Below are positions 9,893 through 19,688 of a stretch of DNA of 64,000 nt, one piece after another. The DNA is from G039954875 sp047528275 (GTDB taxonomy: Bacteria; Bacteroidota; Bacteroidia; Flavobacteriales; Blattabacteriaceae). The stretch spans positions 372,001-436,000 of the forward strand of contig CP180023.1 in the NCBI GenBank assembly GCA_047528275.1, written 5' to 3'. The notes beneath the pieces are model-generated. The model was not told the DNA's origin and did not search any database. It saw nothing but the letters and a program-made list of their open reading frames with translations. Position 1 is the stretch's first letter. The number at the start of each line of letters is the position of its first letter. The position numbers and the translations under genes are program-made.

Positions 9893-10991
9893 AAAAATGA
9901 AAATAATCTCATATTTTCTATATGGAAGTTATTGTCGGAAAGTGTATAAAATTGAATACTCATCCCTCAAAAGAATAATAATTACTTGATTTGTAATAAT
10001 AAATATAACTATTATTTAATATTTTTTTTTACTTTGTAGATATTCAAAACCTATCGTTGTTTCATAGTGGAGATTATGAAATCATTCAACCAGTTTCTAG
10101 AGATGACTTTCTCTTAAGAGTCCTCATATGTCATATTTTTATCAAATGGGTGGTATTCAATCATATCAACAATTGAAAATCAATTTTCTTGTAAAAAAGA
10201 ATAAAGGGATCTTTTTTATATTAAAAATAACCTTATGAATGCTTATCTAAATACAATAAATGACACAAGTAGTATATTATGACTTATCATCATTTCAGGT
10301 ACAAATATTTCTGATCGAGAGCAATAGTATATCGAATAGGCTGAGAAGTATCATAGGGAATCCCTTATTCCACATATACAGTAGAAATGAGTTAGGTCAT
10401 CGGTCGCAAGATATTTTCACATCCTATTTAGAATATAGGAACGATAGAGACGATTTTATCAGACAATGGTTGAAATAGTAAGCAACATTTTTATTTTATA
10501 CCCATAATTCCTTCGAAAAAACGATCAGGAAGATTCATTTCAAAACGAAAAAGTTCGTTCCAGATCAAGTTAATGGTCTTTGGAGACAAATCCTTTGGAG
10601 GATTGACAGTACAGTTGTATTTGGAACAGGATGTATCTCTGAGATTTGCAATCTATCTGCTTGATGGTAGCTATTCTATAGTGAAACGTCGAGAAGGGGT
10701 CAATAGGTTGAATAGATGAGTTTTGAAAGAATGAAAAACAAGATACGTACAGATGCATGTATTTTATAAATAAAAATACGTAGTAATAAAGTTCTTATAA
10801 AAGAAAAGTTGGTTATTTATTTACGGCATGCTTATACTTGGAAAAGAGCACTTCACACCTTTTTTATTTTACTTAAAAGGAGACTTCTTTCACAAGAGAT
10901 TTTCCTGAGATCTGACTTTTTGTAAGCAAAGGAATTATATTTGCTGCTGAGCCTTTAATCTTTCGATAAAAGCGCAAAAATCTTAAATCTC
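9893..10991 (+). other. Gene-free stretch with unassigned coding debris
   Basis: Low-complexity AT-rich DNA with short open stretches in several frames, for example plus-strand text around 10500-10760 (HFKTKKFVPDQVNGLW). None could be tied to a family. No riboswitch-like structure or clear promoter was found in front of metE. Confidence 0.4.
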
Positions 10992-13277
10992 ATGTTGAAA
11001 CATAATCTCGGTTATCCCCGTATAGGAGTCCAACGTCAGCTTAAAAAAGTTTCAGAACAATATTGGGCAGGTAAAATCACAAGCGAAGAGTTATTTCGTA
11101 CAGCAACAGAACTTCGGAAAAAACACTGGGAAATCCAGCAGCAAGCTGGTCTGGATCTGATTCCTTGTAATGATTTCAGTTTTTATGATCAGGTGTTGGA
11201 CATGTCTTTCTTGCTTGGGGTCATTCCCGAACGTTATGCTCCTTTTTCAGCTTCTCGAGGAGTAGACATAGATCTCTATTTTGCCATGGCTAGAGGTTGT
11301 CAAAAAGAAAACTTGGATCTCACTGCAATGGAAATGACCAAGTGGTTTGATACTAATTATCACTACATCGTACCCGAATTTACATCAGATCAAGCATTTA
11401 GTATTACCTCGACAAAAGTTTTTAATGAATTTGACCAGGCCAAAAAAATGCTCATAAAAATTCCCAAACCTGTATTGATTGGTCCAGTATCCTATCTCTT
11501 GTTGGGTAAAGAAAAGGAGTCAGGCTTTCATCGGATTGATTTGATTCAGAAGTTGACTCCGGTTTATATTGAGTTGCTCAAGCGTTTGAAAGATCAAGGT
11601 GCTGAATGGGTACAATTTGATGAACCTTTTTTGATTTTAGATTTGACTGAAAAAGAACGAGAAGCCTTTCGATATGCCTATCAAGAAATCAGTAAGGGAA
11701 GCCAAGGGATAGAGCTTTTATTGGCCACCTACTTCGGTGGGCTGAATGAAAACATTACTTTAGCTGCGAATCTTCCAGTGAAAGCCTTGCATCTCGATCT
11801 AGTAAGAGCCCCCGATCAATTGAATGCTGTGCTTAAAAACATCCCTAAATGGCATATGCTCTCGTTGGGGGTGATCGACGGTCGTAACATCTGGAAGAAT
11901 AATTATGTCCAGTCTATAAAACAAATTCGCATAGCCAAATCAGCTTTGGGCGAAGATCGTTTAATGATTGCACCGAGTTGCTCTCTTTTGCATGTTCCTT
12001 TTGATTTAGAGCTCGAGACTTCTATCCATCCTGAGATCAAAGACCGCATGGCCTTTGCTCGTCAAAAACTCCAAGAGATTGAAGAATTGGAGCAAATTAT
12101 TAATGGTAATAGACGTTTGTTGGAGCTCAACCGCCAGTCCTGGGAACGCGCAGCGCGGTCTACGCTCATTCACGATCAAGCAGTCAAGCAACGTGTAGCA
12201 AATGCTACAGGTCAAGATGTCCGACGTTATAGCCCCTTTGCAACGCGTCAGAAGATCCAACAAGAATATTTTCAATTGCCATTGTTTCCTACTACAACCA
12301 TCGGCTCCTTTCCTCAGACTTCAGAGATTCGACAATTCAGAGTCCGGCTCAAAAAGGGCGAATGGACCCAGCAACAGTATGATGAAGCCATTGAGCAAGC
12401 TATAAAAGATACTATCCGTCGTCAGGAAGAGATCGGTTTGGATGTCTTGGTACATGGTGAGTTTGAGCGCAATGATATGGTCGAATATTTTGGTGAGCAA
12501 CTTAAAGGTTTCCTTTCCACTCAAAACGGTTGGGTACAGAGCTATGGGAGTCGTTGTGTTAAACCACCAGTCATCTATGGTGATGTGAGTCGCCCGCGGG
12601 ATATGACCGTCCGTTGGAGCTATTTTGCTCAAAATCAGACCAAGAAATTAATGAAAGGGATGCTTACCGGTCCTGTTACCATTTTGCAATGGTCTTTTGT
12701 ACGTGATGATCAGCCATATATGCTTACTGCCCAACAAATTGCCTGGGCGATTCGTGATGAGGTACAAGCGTTAGAAAGAGCAGGGATTCATGTCATTCAG
12801 ATCGACGAGCCAGCCGTCCGAGAAGGTTTACCTTTGAAAAGAAAAGATTGGGATGATTATCTGAGTTGGGCTATCAAAGCCTTCAGAATTGCATCAAGCG
12901 GTGTGGGAGACCAGACCCAGATCCACACACACATGTGCTATAGTGAATTCAATGATATTTTAGAACACATCGCCCGTATGGATGCTGATGTGATCACCAT
13001 CGAAACCTCACGTTCTCAAATGAAACTGTTGGAGGCTTTTGCAAAGTTTAGATACCCTAATGAGATTGGTCCTGGAGTATACGATATTCATTCGCCGAGA
13101 GTACCCACTGTAGAGGAGATGTTTCAGTTCCTTGAAAGAGCTGTGAATCATCTACCGGTCAAGAATATTTGGGTCAATCCCGACTGTGGACTCAAAACCC
13201 GCAAATGGCCCGAGACGACCGAGGCTCTCAAAAATATGGTACAAGCTGCAAAACAAGCTAGAGAAAAGTGGAGTTAA
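10992..13277 (+). CDS. metE: Cobalamin-independent methionine synthase
   Basis: A full-length 761-residue MetE. It transfers a methyl group from 5-methyltetrahydropteroyltriglutamate to homocysteine, the last step of methionine synthesis, in the cytosol. It consists of two (beta/alpha)8 barrels. The N-terminal half starts with LGYPRIGVQRQLKK and the C-terminal half with FPTTTIGSFPQT. Zinc ligands are in place: His647 and Cys649 in THMCYSEF, Glu671 in TIETSRS and Cys732 in VNPDCGLKTR. It stands alone, with more than 1 kb of gene-free DNA on each side, and no cobalamin or SAM riboswitch is visible upstream. Nothing suggests damage, so methionine synthesis from homocysteine is probably retained. 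Confidence 0.97.
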   Translation: MLKHNLGYPRIGVQRQLKKVSEQYWAGKITSEELFRTATELRKKHWEIQQQAGLDLIPCNDFSFYDQVLDMSFLLGVIPERYAPFSASRGVDIDLYFAMARGCQKENLDLTAMEMTKWFDTNYHYIVPEFTSDQAFSITSTKVFNEFDQAKKMLIKIPKPVLIGPVSYLLLGKEKESGFHRIDLIQKLTPVYIELLKRLKDQGAEWVQFDEPFLILDLTEKEREAFRYAYQEISKGSQGIELLLATYFGGLNENITLAANLPVKALHLDLVRAPDQLNAVLKNIPKWHMLSLGVIDGRNIWKNNYVQSIKQIRIAKSALGEDRLMIAPSCSLLHVPFDLELETSIHPEIKDRMAFARQKLQEIEELEQIINGNRRLLELNRQSWERAARSTLIHDQAVKQRVANATGQDVRRYSPFATRQKIQQEYFQLPLFPTTTIGSFPQTSEIRQFRVRLKKGEWTQQQYDEAIEQAIKDTIRRQEEIGLDVLVHGEFERNDMVEYFGEQLKGFLSTQNGWVQSYGSRCVKPPVIYGDVSRPRDMTVRWSYFAQNQTKKLMKGMLTGPVTILQWSFVRDDQPYMLTAQQIAWAIRDEVQALERAGIHVIQIDEPAVREGLPLKRKDWDDYLSWAIKAFRIASSGVGDQTQIHTHMCYSEFNDILEHIARMDADVITIETSRSQMKLLEAFAKFRYPNEIGPGVYDIHSPRVPTVEEMFQFLERAVNHLPVKNIWVNPDCGLKTRKWPETTEALKNMVQAAKQAREKWS

Positions 13278-14850
13278 TGCTGTATTTGATCTCTTCGATT
13301 GGTAGGTTTTCCCTAAAAAGTACCCATTATTTTTTAGATTATGATAATTTTATGGTTTTAAAATTTTATAATATATATTTTATATATATATAAATAAATT
13401 AATGATTTGAATTGTTTTTTATATGATATGAACATAGGTTAAATTTATATAAACTATAATACTTAATATGAATTTAATACGAATGAATTTGATAAAAAAT
13501 ATGTATATGATAAATAGTTGAATATTAATATTTAATCAATATTTAATAATTCATCTCAACCAATTACCTGAGGATACAAAAGAATATGACTGCATATGTG
13601 ATAAGAAAAGAGGGAGAGTTTGTTGTAGTAAATTTTTAGGCAGGAAATGATTGTATGTGGTTATCCTAGTAGACTCCATCCAAGAACTATCCTAAGCAAA
13701 AGTATGAGGATTAAATGATTTAGAAGCTTCATCATGTAGAAGGAGATCTTAAGTATAAGGTCTCTTTTTTATTCCTATTTATTCATTGGTGATGTGCTAA
13801 TTTGGAGTGAAGGTATATGATGATTTTAATTCCATCAAAGTGTACATCTATCTTGATAGATTTTAAATGAAATAAGATAAGAATAATAATAATTAGTGAT
13901 CTTTTATTATGATGTTATTTCTTTATATAGTTTTATTAAAAATAAATATTTTATAATCTATTATAAATGATATAATTAAATGAATAAATCAAAAAAAAAC
14001 TGTAAATCATATATCGAAGACTATTTATCTTCAAGAAATTCATGAAGAGAATGTAGACCAAACACCACTTATAAATAGATTTGAGATATTGAGGTAAGAG
14101 AATGAGTTTATTACTAAGATCATGTCGATTCGATAGTTGGAAATTTACATGGAAATTCTATAATTCATGATGTCAAGTTTGAGAAATTACTTAAGCCTAC
14201 AGTTAAGGTAGAAAAAGTAGCGATGCAAGCCAATATGATTCTCTATGATCAAAAATTTGATGGCAATATAAAAGTGATAGCAGTAGGTTATTATAAAAGT
14301 ACTCTTATATTAAATTGCTATAAAGTACATAATACACCTGATAAAAAGATTATCAGATTATTCTAAATATATGAATATTATTTTTTTTATAAAAAATTTT
14401 ATATAATATATTATATTTTAAATAGATAAATGCTAAGTTTTGTATTTTACTAATGACACTATTTCTTTTGATTCTTATTCAGATAAGTTAGTTAAGGAAT
14501 ATCCTAATTTGAGATTCGCTGTTGATTTTAGTAAGATATATAAAGAATATGATAAAATTTTTAATTTTACATAAAATTATTAATATAATATTATAAATCC
14601 CATACGTAATGAGAAGGGAAAGATCATTAAGTTTCAGTTAAATGATTTTGGATGTTTTTGGAAAGGATACCGGATGAGAATAAGAGGTGAATTATTTTTT
14701 TTTAAAAAAACATTCACCCGATATTTTAAATAAAAAAAACTAAAAACCAATGATATAAGTCAATGAAGTAGCTTGATGTATAAATTAAAACATATGGAGA
14801 AAGGATTATCCAGAAAAATTAAAACCTGCCAGAGTGACAGCTTATTTCTT
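13278..14850 (+). other. Long AT-rich gene-free region
   Basis: About 1.6 kb of very AT-rich DNA. Short readable stretches occur near 14150-14340 and 14430-14660 but match no family known to me and are full of stops; they are likely remnants of lost genes. A weak hairpin, GAGATCTTA with TAAGGTCTC followed by TTTTTT, lies at 13743-13770 and could be an old terminator. Confidence 0.5.
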
Positions 14851-14858
14851 TATTTTTG
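14851..14858 (+). promoter_or_regulatory. Probable -7 box of the miaB operon
   Basis: TATTTTTG fits the Bacteroidota -7 consensus TAnnTTTG exactly and ends 23 bases before the miaB ATG. No good TTG box is present at the usual upstream distance, so the call is moderate. Confidence 0.45.
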
Positions 14859-14881
14859 CCTTTTGCTAGATTTTTAGTCCC

Positions 14882-16339
14882 ATGAATCAGATCAAAGAAA
14901 TCGAAGAAAAAGTAATAGAAAAGTATTATCAAAAAGAGATATTTCAGCGAATTGTAAAAGAGTCAGGTCATCGGAAGCTCTACATAGAGAGTTATGGCTG
15001 TCAGATGAATCTTTCCGATAGTGAGATCGTAGTCTCTATCCTTTCGAACGAAGGGTTCAACACGACACGTAGTTTAGAAGAGGCCGATCTTATTCTAGTA
15101 AATACTTGTTCGATCCGTGAAAAAGCTGAGCAGACCGTACGAAGGCGTTTACAACAATTCAATGCCCTAAAAAAGAAGAGGCCAAGTATAATGATTGGCC
15201 TATTGGGGTGTATGGCCGAGCGTCTAAAATCCAAGATCTTGGAAGAGGAAAAACTTGTCGATTTGGTTGTGGGGCCTGATGCTTATAGAGACCTCCCCCA
15301 TTTGATCCAATCGGTAGAAGATGGTTGCAGTGCCGTCAATGTGATCCTCTCCAAAGACGAAACCTATGCAGACATCAGTCCAGTTCGTTTCGGAAGTAAT
15401 AACGTTAGGGCTTTTGTGACCATTACTCGTGGATGTGACAATATGTGTACCTTTTGTGTAGTGCCCTTCACTAGAGGTCGTGAGCGTAGTCGTGATCCTT
15501 ATATCATCGTTGAGGAGTGCAAGAACCTTTGGATACAAGGATACAAAGAAGTAACTCTTTTAGGGCAGAATGTCGATTCCTATCTCTGGTATGGTGGGGG
15601 CATGAAAAAGGATTTTCATAAGGCTTCAAACATACAAAAGATCATCGCGATACATTTTGCTCAACTCCTCGAGTTGGTAGCTAAAGCTGTCCCCAATATG
15701 CGTATTCGTTTCTCTACATCCAACCCTTATGATATGTCGGAGGAAGTTTTGAAGACGATCAGCCAGTATCCCAACATTTGTAAATATATTCATCTACCTG
15801 TGCAATCGGGTAGTACCCGTGTGCTCCAGCAGATGAACCGCAAGCATACACGTGAAGAATACCTTGCCTTGATCGATAAGATCCGCCATCTCATCCCAGA
15901 ATGCGTAATCTCTCACGATATGATTGCCGGTTTTTGTGGCGAAACTGAGCAGGATCATCAAGATACCCTCAGCCTAATGGAGTATGTTCGATACGACTTT
16001 GGCTATATGTTTACCTATTCGGTACGGCCAGGTACTCCTGCCGAGAAGCGATTGGTCGACGATGTTCCCGAAGTGGTCAAAAAACGACGATTGCAAGAGA
16101 TCATTGCCTTACAGAAGAAGCATTCATACTATCGTATGCAACAGAATTTAGGGAAAGTTCAAGAGGTTTTAATTGAGGGTACGTCCAAAAAAAATAGAAC
16201 GCATTGGTATGGGAGGAACTTACAAAATGCTGTAGTAGTTTTCCCTAAGGGGGCTCATCAAGTAGGCGATTTTGTCCACGTCAAAATCCACCATTGTACC
16301 TCGGCTACTTTGATTGGAGAAGCTGTTCGATCTTTATAA
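14882..16339 (+). CDS. miaB: tRNA-2-methylthio-N6-isopentenyladenosine synthase MiaB
   Basis: A 485-residue radical-SAM methylthiotransferase that adds a methylthio group to i6A37 in tRNAs reading UNN codons. The N-terminal UPF0004 domain holds the auxiliary cluster cysteines Cys40 (YGCQMN), Cys76 (TCSIRE) and Cys110 (GCMAER). The radical-SAM cluster cysteines are Cys185, Cys189 and Cys192 (CDNMCTFC). The segments HLPVQSGS, IAGFCGET and YSVRPGTPA are typical, and a TRAM domain closes the protein. An N-terminal extension of ~30 residues before KLYIESYGC is common in Bacteroidota. It heads a compact run with the sigma-54 activator (13-base gap), lptE and secG. It appears intact. Confidence 0.96.
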   Translation: MNQIKEIEEKVIEKYYQKEIFQRIVKESGHRKLYIESYGCQMNLSDSEIVVSILSNEGFNTTRSLEEADLILVNTCSIREKAEQTVRRRLQQFNALKKKRPSIMIGLLGCMAERLKSKILEEEKLVDLVVGPDAYRDLPHLIQSVEDGCSAVNVILSKDETYADISPVRFGSNNVRAFVTITRGCDNMCTFCVVPFTRGRERSRDPYIIVEECKNLWIQGYKEVTLLGQNVDSYLWYGGGMKKDFHKASNIQKIIAIHFAQLLELVAKAVPNMRIRFSTSNPYDMSEEVLKTISQYPNICKYIHLPVQSGSTRVLQQMNRKHTREEYLALIDKIRHLIPECVISHDMIAGFCGETEQDHQDTLSLMEYVRYDFGYMFTYSVRPGTPAEKRLVDDVPEVVKKRRLQEIIALQKKHSYYRMQQNLGKVQEVLIEGTSKKNRTHWYGRNLQNAVVVFPKGAHQVGDFVHVKIHHCTSATLIGEAVRSL

Positions 16340-16352
16340 AATCATTTTCATT

Positions 16353-17618
16353 ATGGAATCGGTTCAAAGCATCAAACAACGATTTAGGATTATCGGCAAT
16401 GATCCTACCCTCCATAGAGCCCTGGAAAAAGTCATGCAAGTGGCTCCTACCGATATCTCGGTATTGGTCATAGGAGAAAGTGGTGTAGGGAAAGAATTCA
16501 TTCCCAAGATCATCCATCAACTCTCAGCTCGGAAACACTATGCTTATATCGCCGTTAATTGCGGGGCTATTCCTGAAGGAACTATCGATAGCGAACTCTT
16601 TGGCCACGAAAAGGGGTCCTTCACTGGTGCTACCAATATGCGAAGAGGCTATTTTGAGGTGGCCGATGGCGGTACGATTTTTTTAGATGAAGTCGGTGAA
16701 TTGCCCTTGTCTACTCAAGTGCGTCTACTACGCGTATTAGAATCAGGCGAATTCATCAAAGTAGGCTCTTCTCAGATACAAAAGACCCATGTACGTATTG
16801 TAGCCGCTACTAATCTCAATGTATTAGAAGCCATCCAAAAAGGAAAATTTCGTGACGATCTTTATTACCGTCTCAATACTGTGCAGATCGATATGCCTTC
16901 TTTGCGCGCTCGCAAAGGAGATATCGGATTGCTCTTCAAAAAGTTTTCCAATGATTTTGCTGAGAAATATCGGATGCCCGCTATCAGACTTACTGAAAGA
17001 TCATTGAAATATCTTGAAGATTACTCTTGGCCAGGGAATATTAGACAACTGCGTAATTTCACCGAACAACTCTCCGTCATAGAGGTCGAGCGTGAAATCT
17101 CCATAGAGAAACTCAAGGAGTATCTCCTAGAAAATATACCTTCGATCCCTTCTATTGTAACTAAAGAACGTTCGGTACAAGATTTTTCCAATGAGAGAGA
17201 CTTGCTCTATAAAGTATTGTTCGATATGCGCAGAGATCTGAATGATCTTAAAAGCCTGACCCTACAATTGATGCAAAATCAGGGTAATGTGAATCATTTT
17301 GTAGAAAACAATCGTCAATTGGTAAAAAATGTCTTTGGTGAAATATTGCCCTGTTCTGGTGAATCTCCTACACTTGACCCTACTTATCAGCTCAGGCATG
17401 CTACCGAACCTGTATTGCCAGCGGAAGACTTTGATTTTGAAGAAGTCTCTGACGAAGCTGCTCAAGGATCCGAATCTTTTTTTTTGCATGAAAAAGAATT
17501 AGAATTCATCCAAAAAGCCCTCAAACGTAACCATGGTAAACGCAAGATCGCAGCTAAAGAGTTAGGCATCTCAGAGCGGACTTTGTACAGAAAGATTAAA
17601 CAGTATGGCTTACAGTAA
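16353..17618 (+). CDS. Sigma-54-dependent transcriptional activator (AAA+ and Fis HTH)
   Basis: An enhancer-binding protein of about 421 residues that uses ATP to open sigma-54 promoters. The ATG at 16353 (MESVQSIKQRF) is chosen over an upstream codon at 16314 because it lies just after the miaB stop and gives the usual N-terminus of this group. From that start, Walker A (GESGVGK) is at 41-47, the sigma-54 contact loop is GSFTGA at 88-93 instead of the common GAFTGA, and GGTIFLDEVGELP is Walker B. The C-terminus has a Fis-type HTH (KRKIAAKELGISERTLYRKI). There is no receiver or sensor domain. It overlaps lptE by 14 bases and probably belongs to one operon with it. Confidence 0.9.
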   Translation: MESVQSIKQRFRIIGNDPTLHRALEKVMQVAPTDISVLVIGESGVGKEFIPKIIHQLSARKHYAYIAVNCGAIPEGTIDSELFGHEKGSFTGATNMRRGYFEVADGGTIFLDEVGELPLSTQVRLLRVLESGEFIKVGSSQIQKTHVRIVAATNLNVLEAIQKGKFRDDLYYRLNTVQIDMPSLRARKGDIGLLFKKFSNDFAEKYRMPAIRLTERSLKYLEDYSWPGNIRQLRNFTEQLSVIEVEREISIEKLKEYLLENIPSIPSIVTKERSVQDFSNERDLLYKVLFDMRRDLNDLKSLTLQLMQNQGNVNHFVENNRQLVKNVFGEILPCSGESPTLDPTYQLRHATEPVLPAEDFDFEEVSDEAAQGSESFFLHEKELEFIQKALKRNHGKRKIAAKELGISERTLYRKIKQYGLQ

Positions 17619-18123
17619 AAAAATCTACAGATATAAGTTTATCCTATTTTCTCTTGGATTTTTTTTAAATGCTTGTTCCTATAGCTTTTCTGGAGGTGGA
17701 GCTACCCTCAGTAAAGAAATCAAGATGATACAGATCGAACAATTTCTCAACAATACGATTTCTCCAAATACTTCTTTGGCTCCTGATTTCACCAAAAAAC
17801 TTCAAAATATTTTTCGTGATCGTACCTCGTTGATTGCTGTAGAGAATGACGGTGATCTCGTACTAGAAGGTGAATTCACTCAATGCGACACCGAAGTTAT
17901 CAATATTAGCAACGATCGATCACAAGGTAATCGATTGATAGTAAAGGTCAAAGTTCGATATAGGAATAAAAAACAACCTACCAAATATTTTGAACAAGAG
18001 TTTGAGACTTTCGAGGATTTTGGTAGTGACGAAACCCTATCACTCATCGAGCCACGTTTAATCCCATTGATAGTCGAAAGGTTGACCAATGAAGTATTCA
18101 ATAAAGTTTATAATGATTGGTAA
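17605..18123 (+). CDS. lptE: LPS-assembly lipoprotein LptE-like
   Basis: A 172-residue lipoprotein. The signal peptide ends in a lipobox, LNAC, with the lipidated cysteine at residue 24, followed by SYSFSGGGA, which is typical of Bacteroidota LptE. The remainder is a small alpha/beta domain. In the LPS transport machine it plugs LptD in the outer membrane. It overlaps the end of the sigma-54 activator by 14 bases, and its TAA stop overlaps the ATG of the next, now dead, gene (TAATG). The position between the activator and secG is the usual one in the phylum, which supports the call beyond the modest sequence signal. Confidence 0.85.
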   Translation: MAYSKKIYRYKFILFSLGFFLNACSYSFSGGGATLSKEIKMIQIEQFLNNTISPNTSLAPDFTKKLQNIFRDRTSLIAVENDGDLVLEGEFTQCDTEVINISNDRSQGNRLIVKVKVRYRNKKQPTKYFEQEFETFEDFGSDETLSLIEPRLIPLIVERLTNEVFNKVYNDW

Positions 18124-18859
18124 TGAAAGGGGAGGTATTAAATAGATTGAACTCCTTCATCAAATCCCCTTTTGATTTGATAAAGGAAGACACTTATCTA
18201 CTGCAAGAGGCCTTACAAGAATTTCCCTATTTTCAATCCATTAGGATGCTTTATCTCAAGGGGCTCAAAAGACTCTAAATTCACAAGAATATCAAAAAAT
18301 AATCAAGCAAACTCATACATATTATAAATATAAATATATCACACTAAATTATATTAAAAAAAGTAAGAAATTTATACTGAAGTATTCAAAAAAAAAACAT
18401 GGGTTTTGCAAGAAGGTCAGTGAGATGAGCCATCCCATGAAGCTCCTGAGCCCTTGGGTTCGGTCGCTCCTTTTGAAATAAGTCTCAAATACGCTTTACA
18501 CAGTCAATACACCTTTTGTGATTGGCTCAAACTGTTCAAAGTTCAACCCATTGAAAAAGTCCCGGTAAGCCACAAACATGATAGAGTAGAAAAATTAAAA
18601 AGCATAGAACAATTTCTTCGCAGCTATAGTGGCCCTCAATCCCTCTAAGGACACCAAAGATCCTGTTCATACTACCAGATATGGTGTTCTAGAAAATGAA
18701 GACTTTATGACAGAAACATTAGATCAGATCTATGTAAAACAAAAAAAATACCCCAAAACCATCAAGGCATACAAAATATTGAGCTTGAAATATTCGGAAA
18801 AAAGTGATTCCTTTGCCGATCAGATCTGCGCCATAAAAAACGAAATGGAAAATCAATAA
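18123..18859 (+). pseudogene. TPR-like conserved protein between lptE and secG, decayed
   Basis: The relic of a conserved Bacteroidota gene found between lptE and secG. From the ATG overlapping the lptE stop one reads NSFIKSPFDLIKEDTYLLQ and QEFPYFQSIRMLYLKGLK, then a stop and a heavily altered middle with long A runs. The C-terminal part is still open in pieces: FCDWLKLFKVQPI, PSKDTKDP, FMTETLDQIYVKQKKYPKTI and ILSLKYSEKSDSFADQICAI, a TPR-like helical repeat. Function is unknown. Despite the break, secG follows 6 bases later and is intact, so the transcript must still run through. Confidence 0.8.
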
Positions 18860-18864
18860 ACCAT

Positions 18865-19101
18865 ATGGGAACGTACATATTCTTAGCCGTACTCCTCGTA
18901 CTGATATGTCTGCTTTTGCTCACGGTGATCATGGTACAAAATCCCAAAGGAGGGGGGCTTTCTCAAACCTTTGGCGGGCAGGTCTCCCAGATGTTTGGAG
19001 TACAACGTACCAATGACTTTCTAGAAAAGACTACTTGGGTTTTGGCTATTGCCATATTCATACTGATCCTGCTCTCAAACTACATCTTGAAGATCAAATA
19101 A
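18865..19101 (+). CDS. secG: Preprotein translocase subunit SecG
   Basis: A 78-residue inner-membrane protein with two transmembrane helices (about 3-25 and 55-76) joined by a loop containing VMVQNPKGGGLSQTFGG, the hallmark of SecG. It assists SecYE in protein export. The family is often 100-120 residues with a low-complexity tail; here the protein ends right after the second helix. It follows the dead TPR gene in the lptE operon. No signs of damage. Confidence 0.93.
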   Translation: MGTYIFLAVLLVLICLLLLTVIMVQNPKGGGLSQTFGGQVSQMFGVQRTNDFLEKTTWVLAIAIFILILLSNYILKIK

Positions 19102-19365
19102 CAAGACAGTAATAAGAAATGTTTTAGCTTTCCCCTTGCTTTAGAAAAGGAGAGTATCCCAATTCACTTAGGACTTATACGATAAAGGGAGCATTTTTTA
19201 CCCTGCTCTACTTTTTTATAGTGTCAGTCAAGTAGTTTAAATGCCATAATGTCACTTTTTATTACAGGTCAGGTATAAACTTTCGTTCGTTTATAATTTG
19301 GCATATTTTTAGCTAAGGATAGATAGTAATAGAGAAAACTTTGCAACTAAAAATTTATTAACATT

Positions 19366-19644
19366 ATGACAGAAGTAAAAATTAAACCTTTGGCAGATCG
19401 GGTACTTATAGAACCCGCACCTGCAGAAAGCAAGACCGCTTCAGGTATCATCATACCTGATACTGCTAAAGAAAAACCCCAAAAAGGGAAAGTAGTTGCT
19501 GTCGGACCTGGAAAAAAAGATGAATCTATGAGTGTTGAAGTAGGCAACGAAGTATTGTATGGTAAGTATTCGGGTACTGAGTTGAAATGGGAAAATAAAG
19601 ACTACCTCATCATGCGTGAGTCTGACATCATTGCAATTCTATAA
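19366..19644 (+). CDS. groES: Co-chaperonin GroES
   Basis: A 92-residue 10-kDa chaperonin that caps GroEL. It starts KIKPLADRVLIEPAPAE and has the mobile loop SGIIIPDTAKEKPQ, which contacts GroEL, and a C-terminal DIIAIL. groEL follows 44 bases later. The 264-base gap upstream, after secG, should hold the promoter: a partial match (TATAATTTG) occurs near 19290, but it has one base too many for the TAnnTTTG box. No CIRCE-type inverted repeat (TTAGCACTC) is visible. Intact. Confidence 0.97.
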   Translation: MTEVKIKPLADRVLIEPAPAESKTASGIIIPDTAKEKPQKGKVVAVGPGKKDESMSVEVGNEVLYGKYSGTELKWENKDYLIMRESDIIAIL

Positions 19645-19688
19645 TCTAAAAAAATAAACTAAATTAAATCCAAAAAAATAAAAGAATT

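Noticed and set aside
10760..10991. Cobalamin or SAM riboswitch upstream of metE
   Set aside because: No B12-box-like or SAM-I core sequence could be seen, and no stable hairpin with a T run precedes the ATG.
13278..14850. A novel system hidden in the long gap after metE
   Set aside because: All frames are short and interrupted, composition is extremely AT-rich, and no repeats or conserved motifs were found.
19102..19365. CIRCE/HrcA operator upstream of groES
   Set aside because: No TTAGCACTC-N9-GAGTGCTAA inverted repeat is present.
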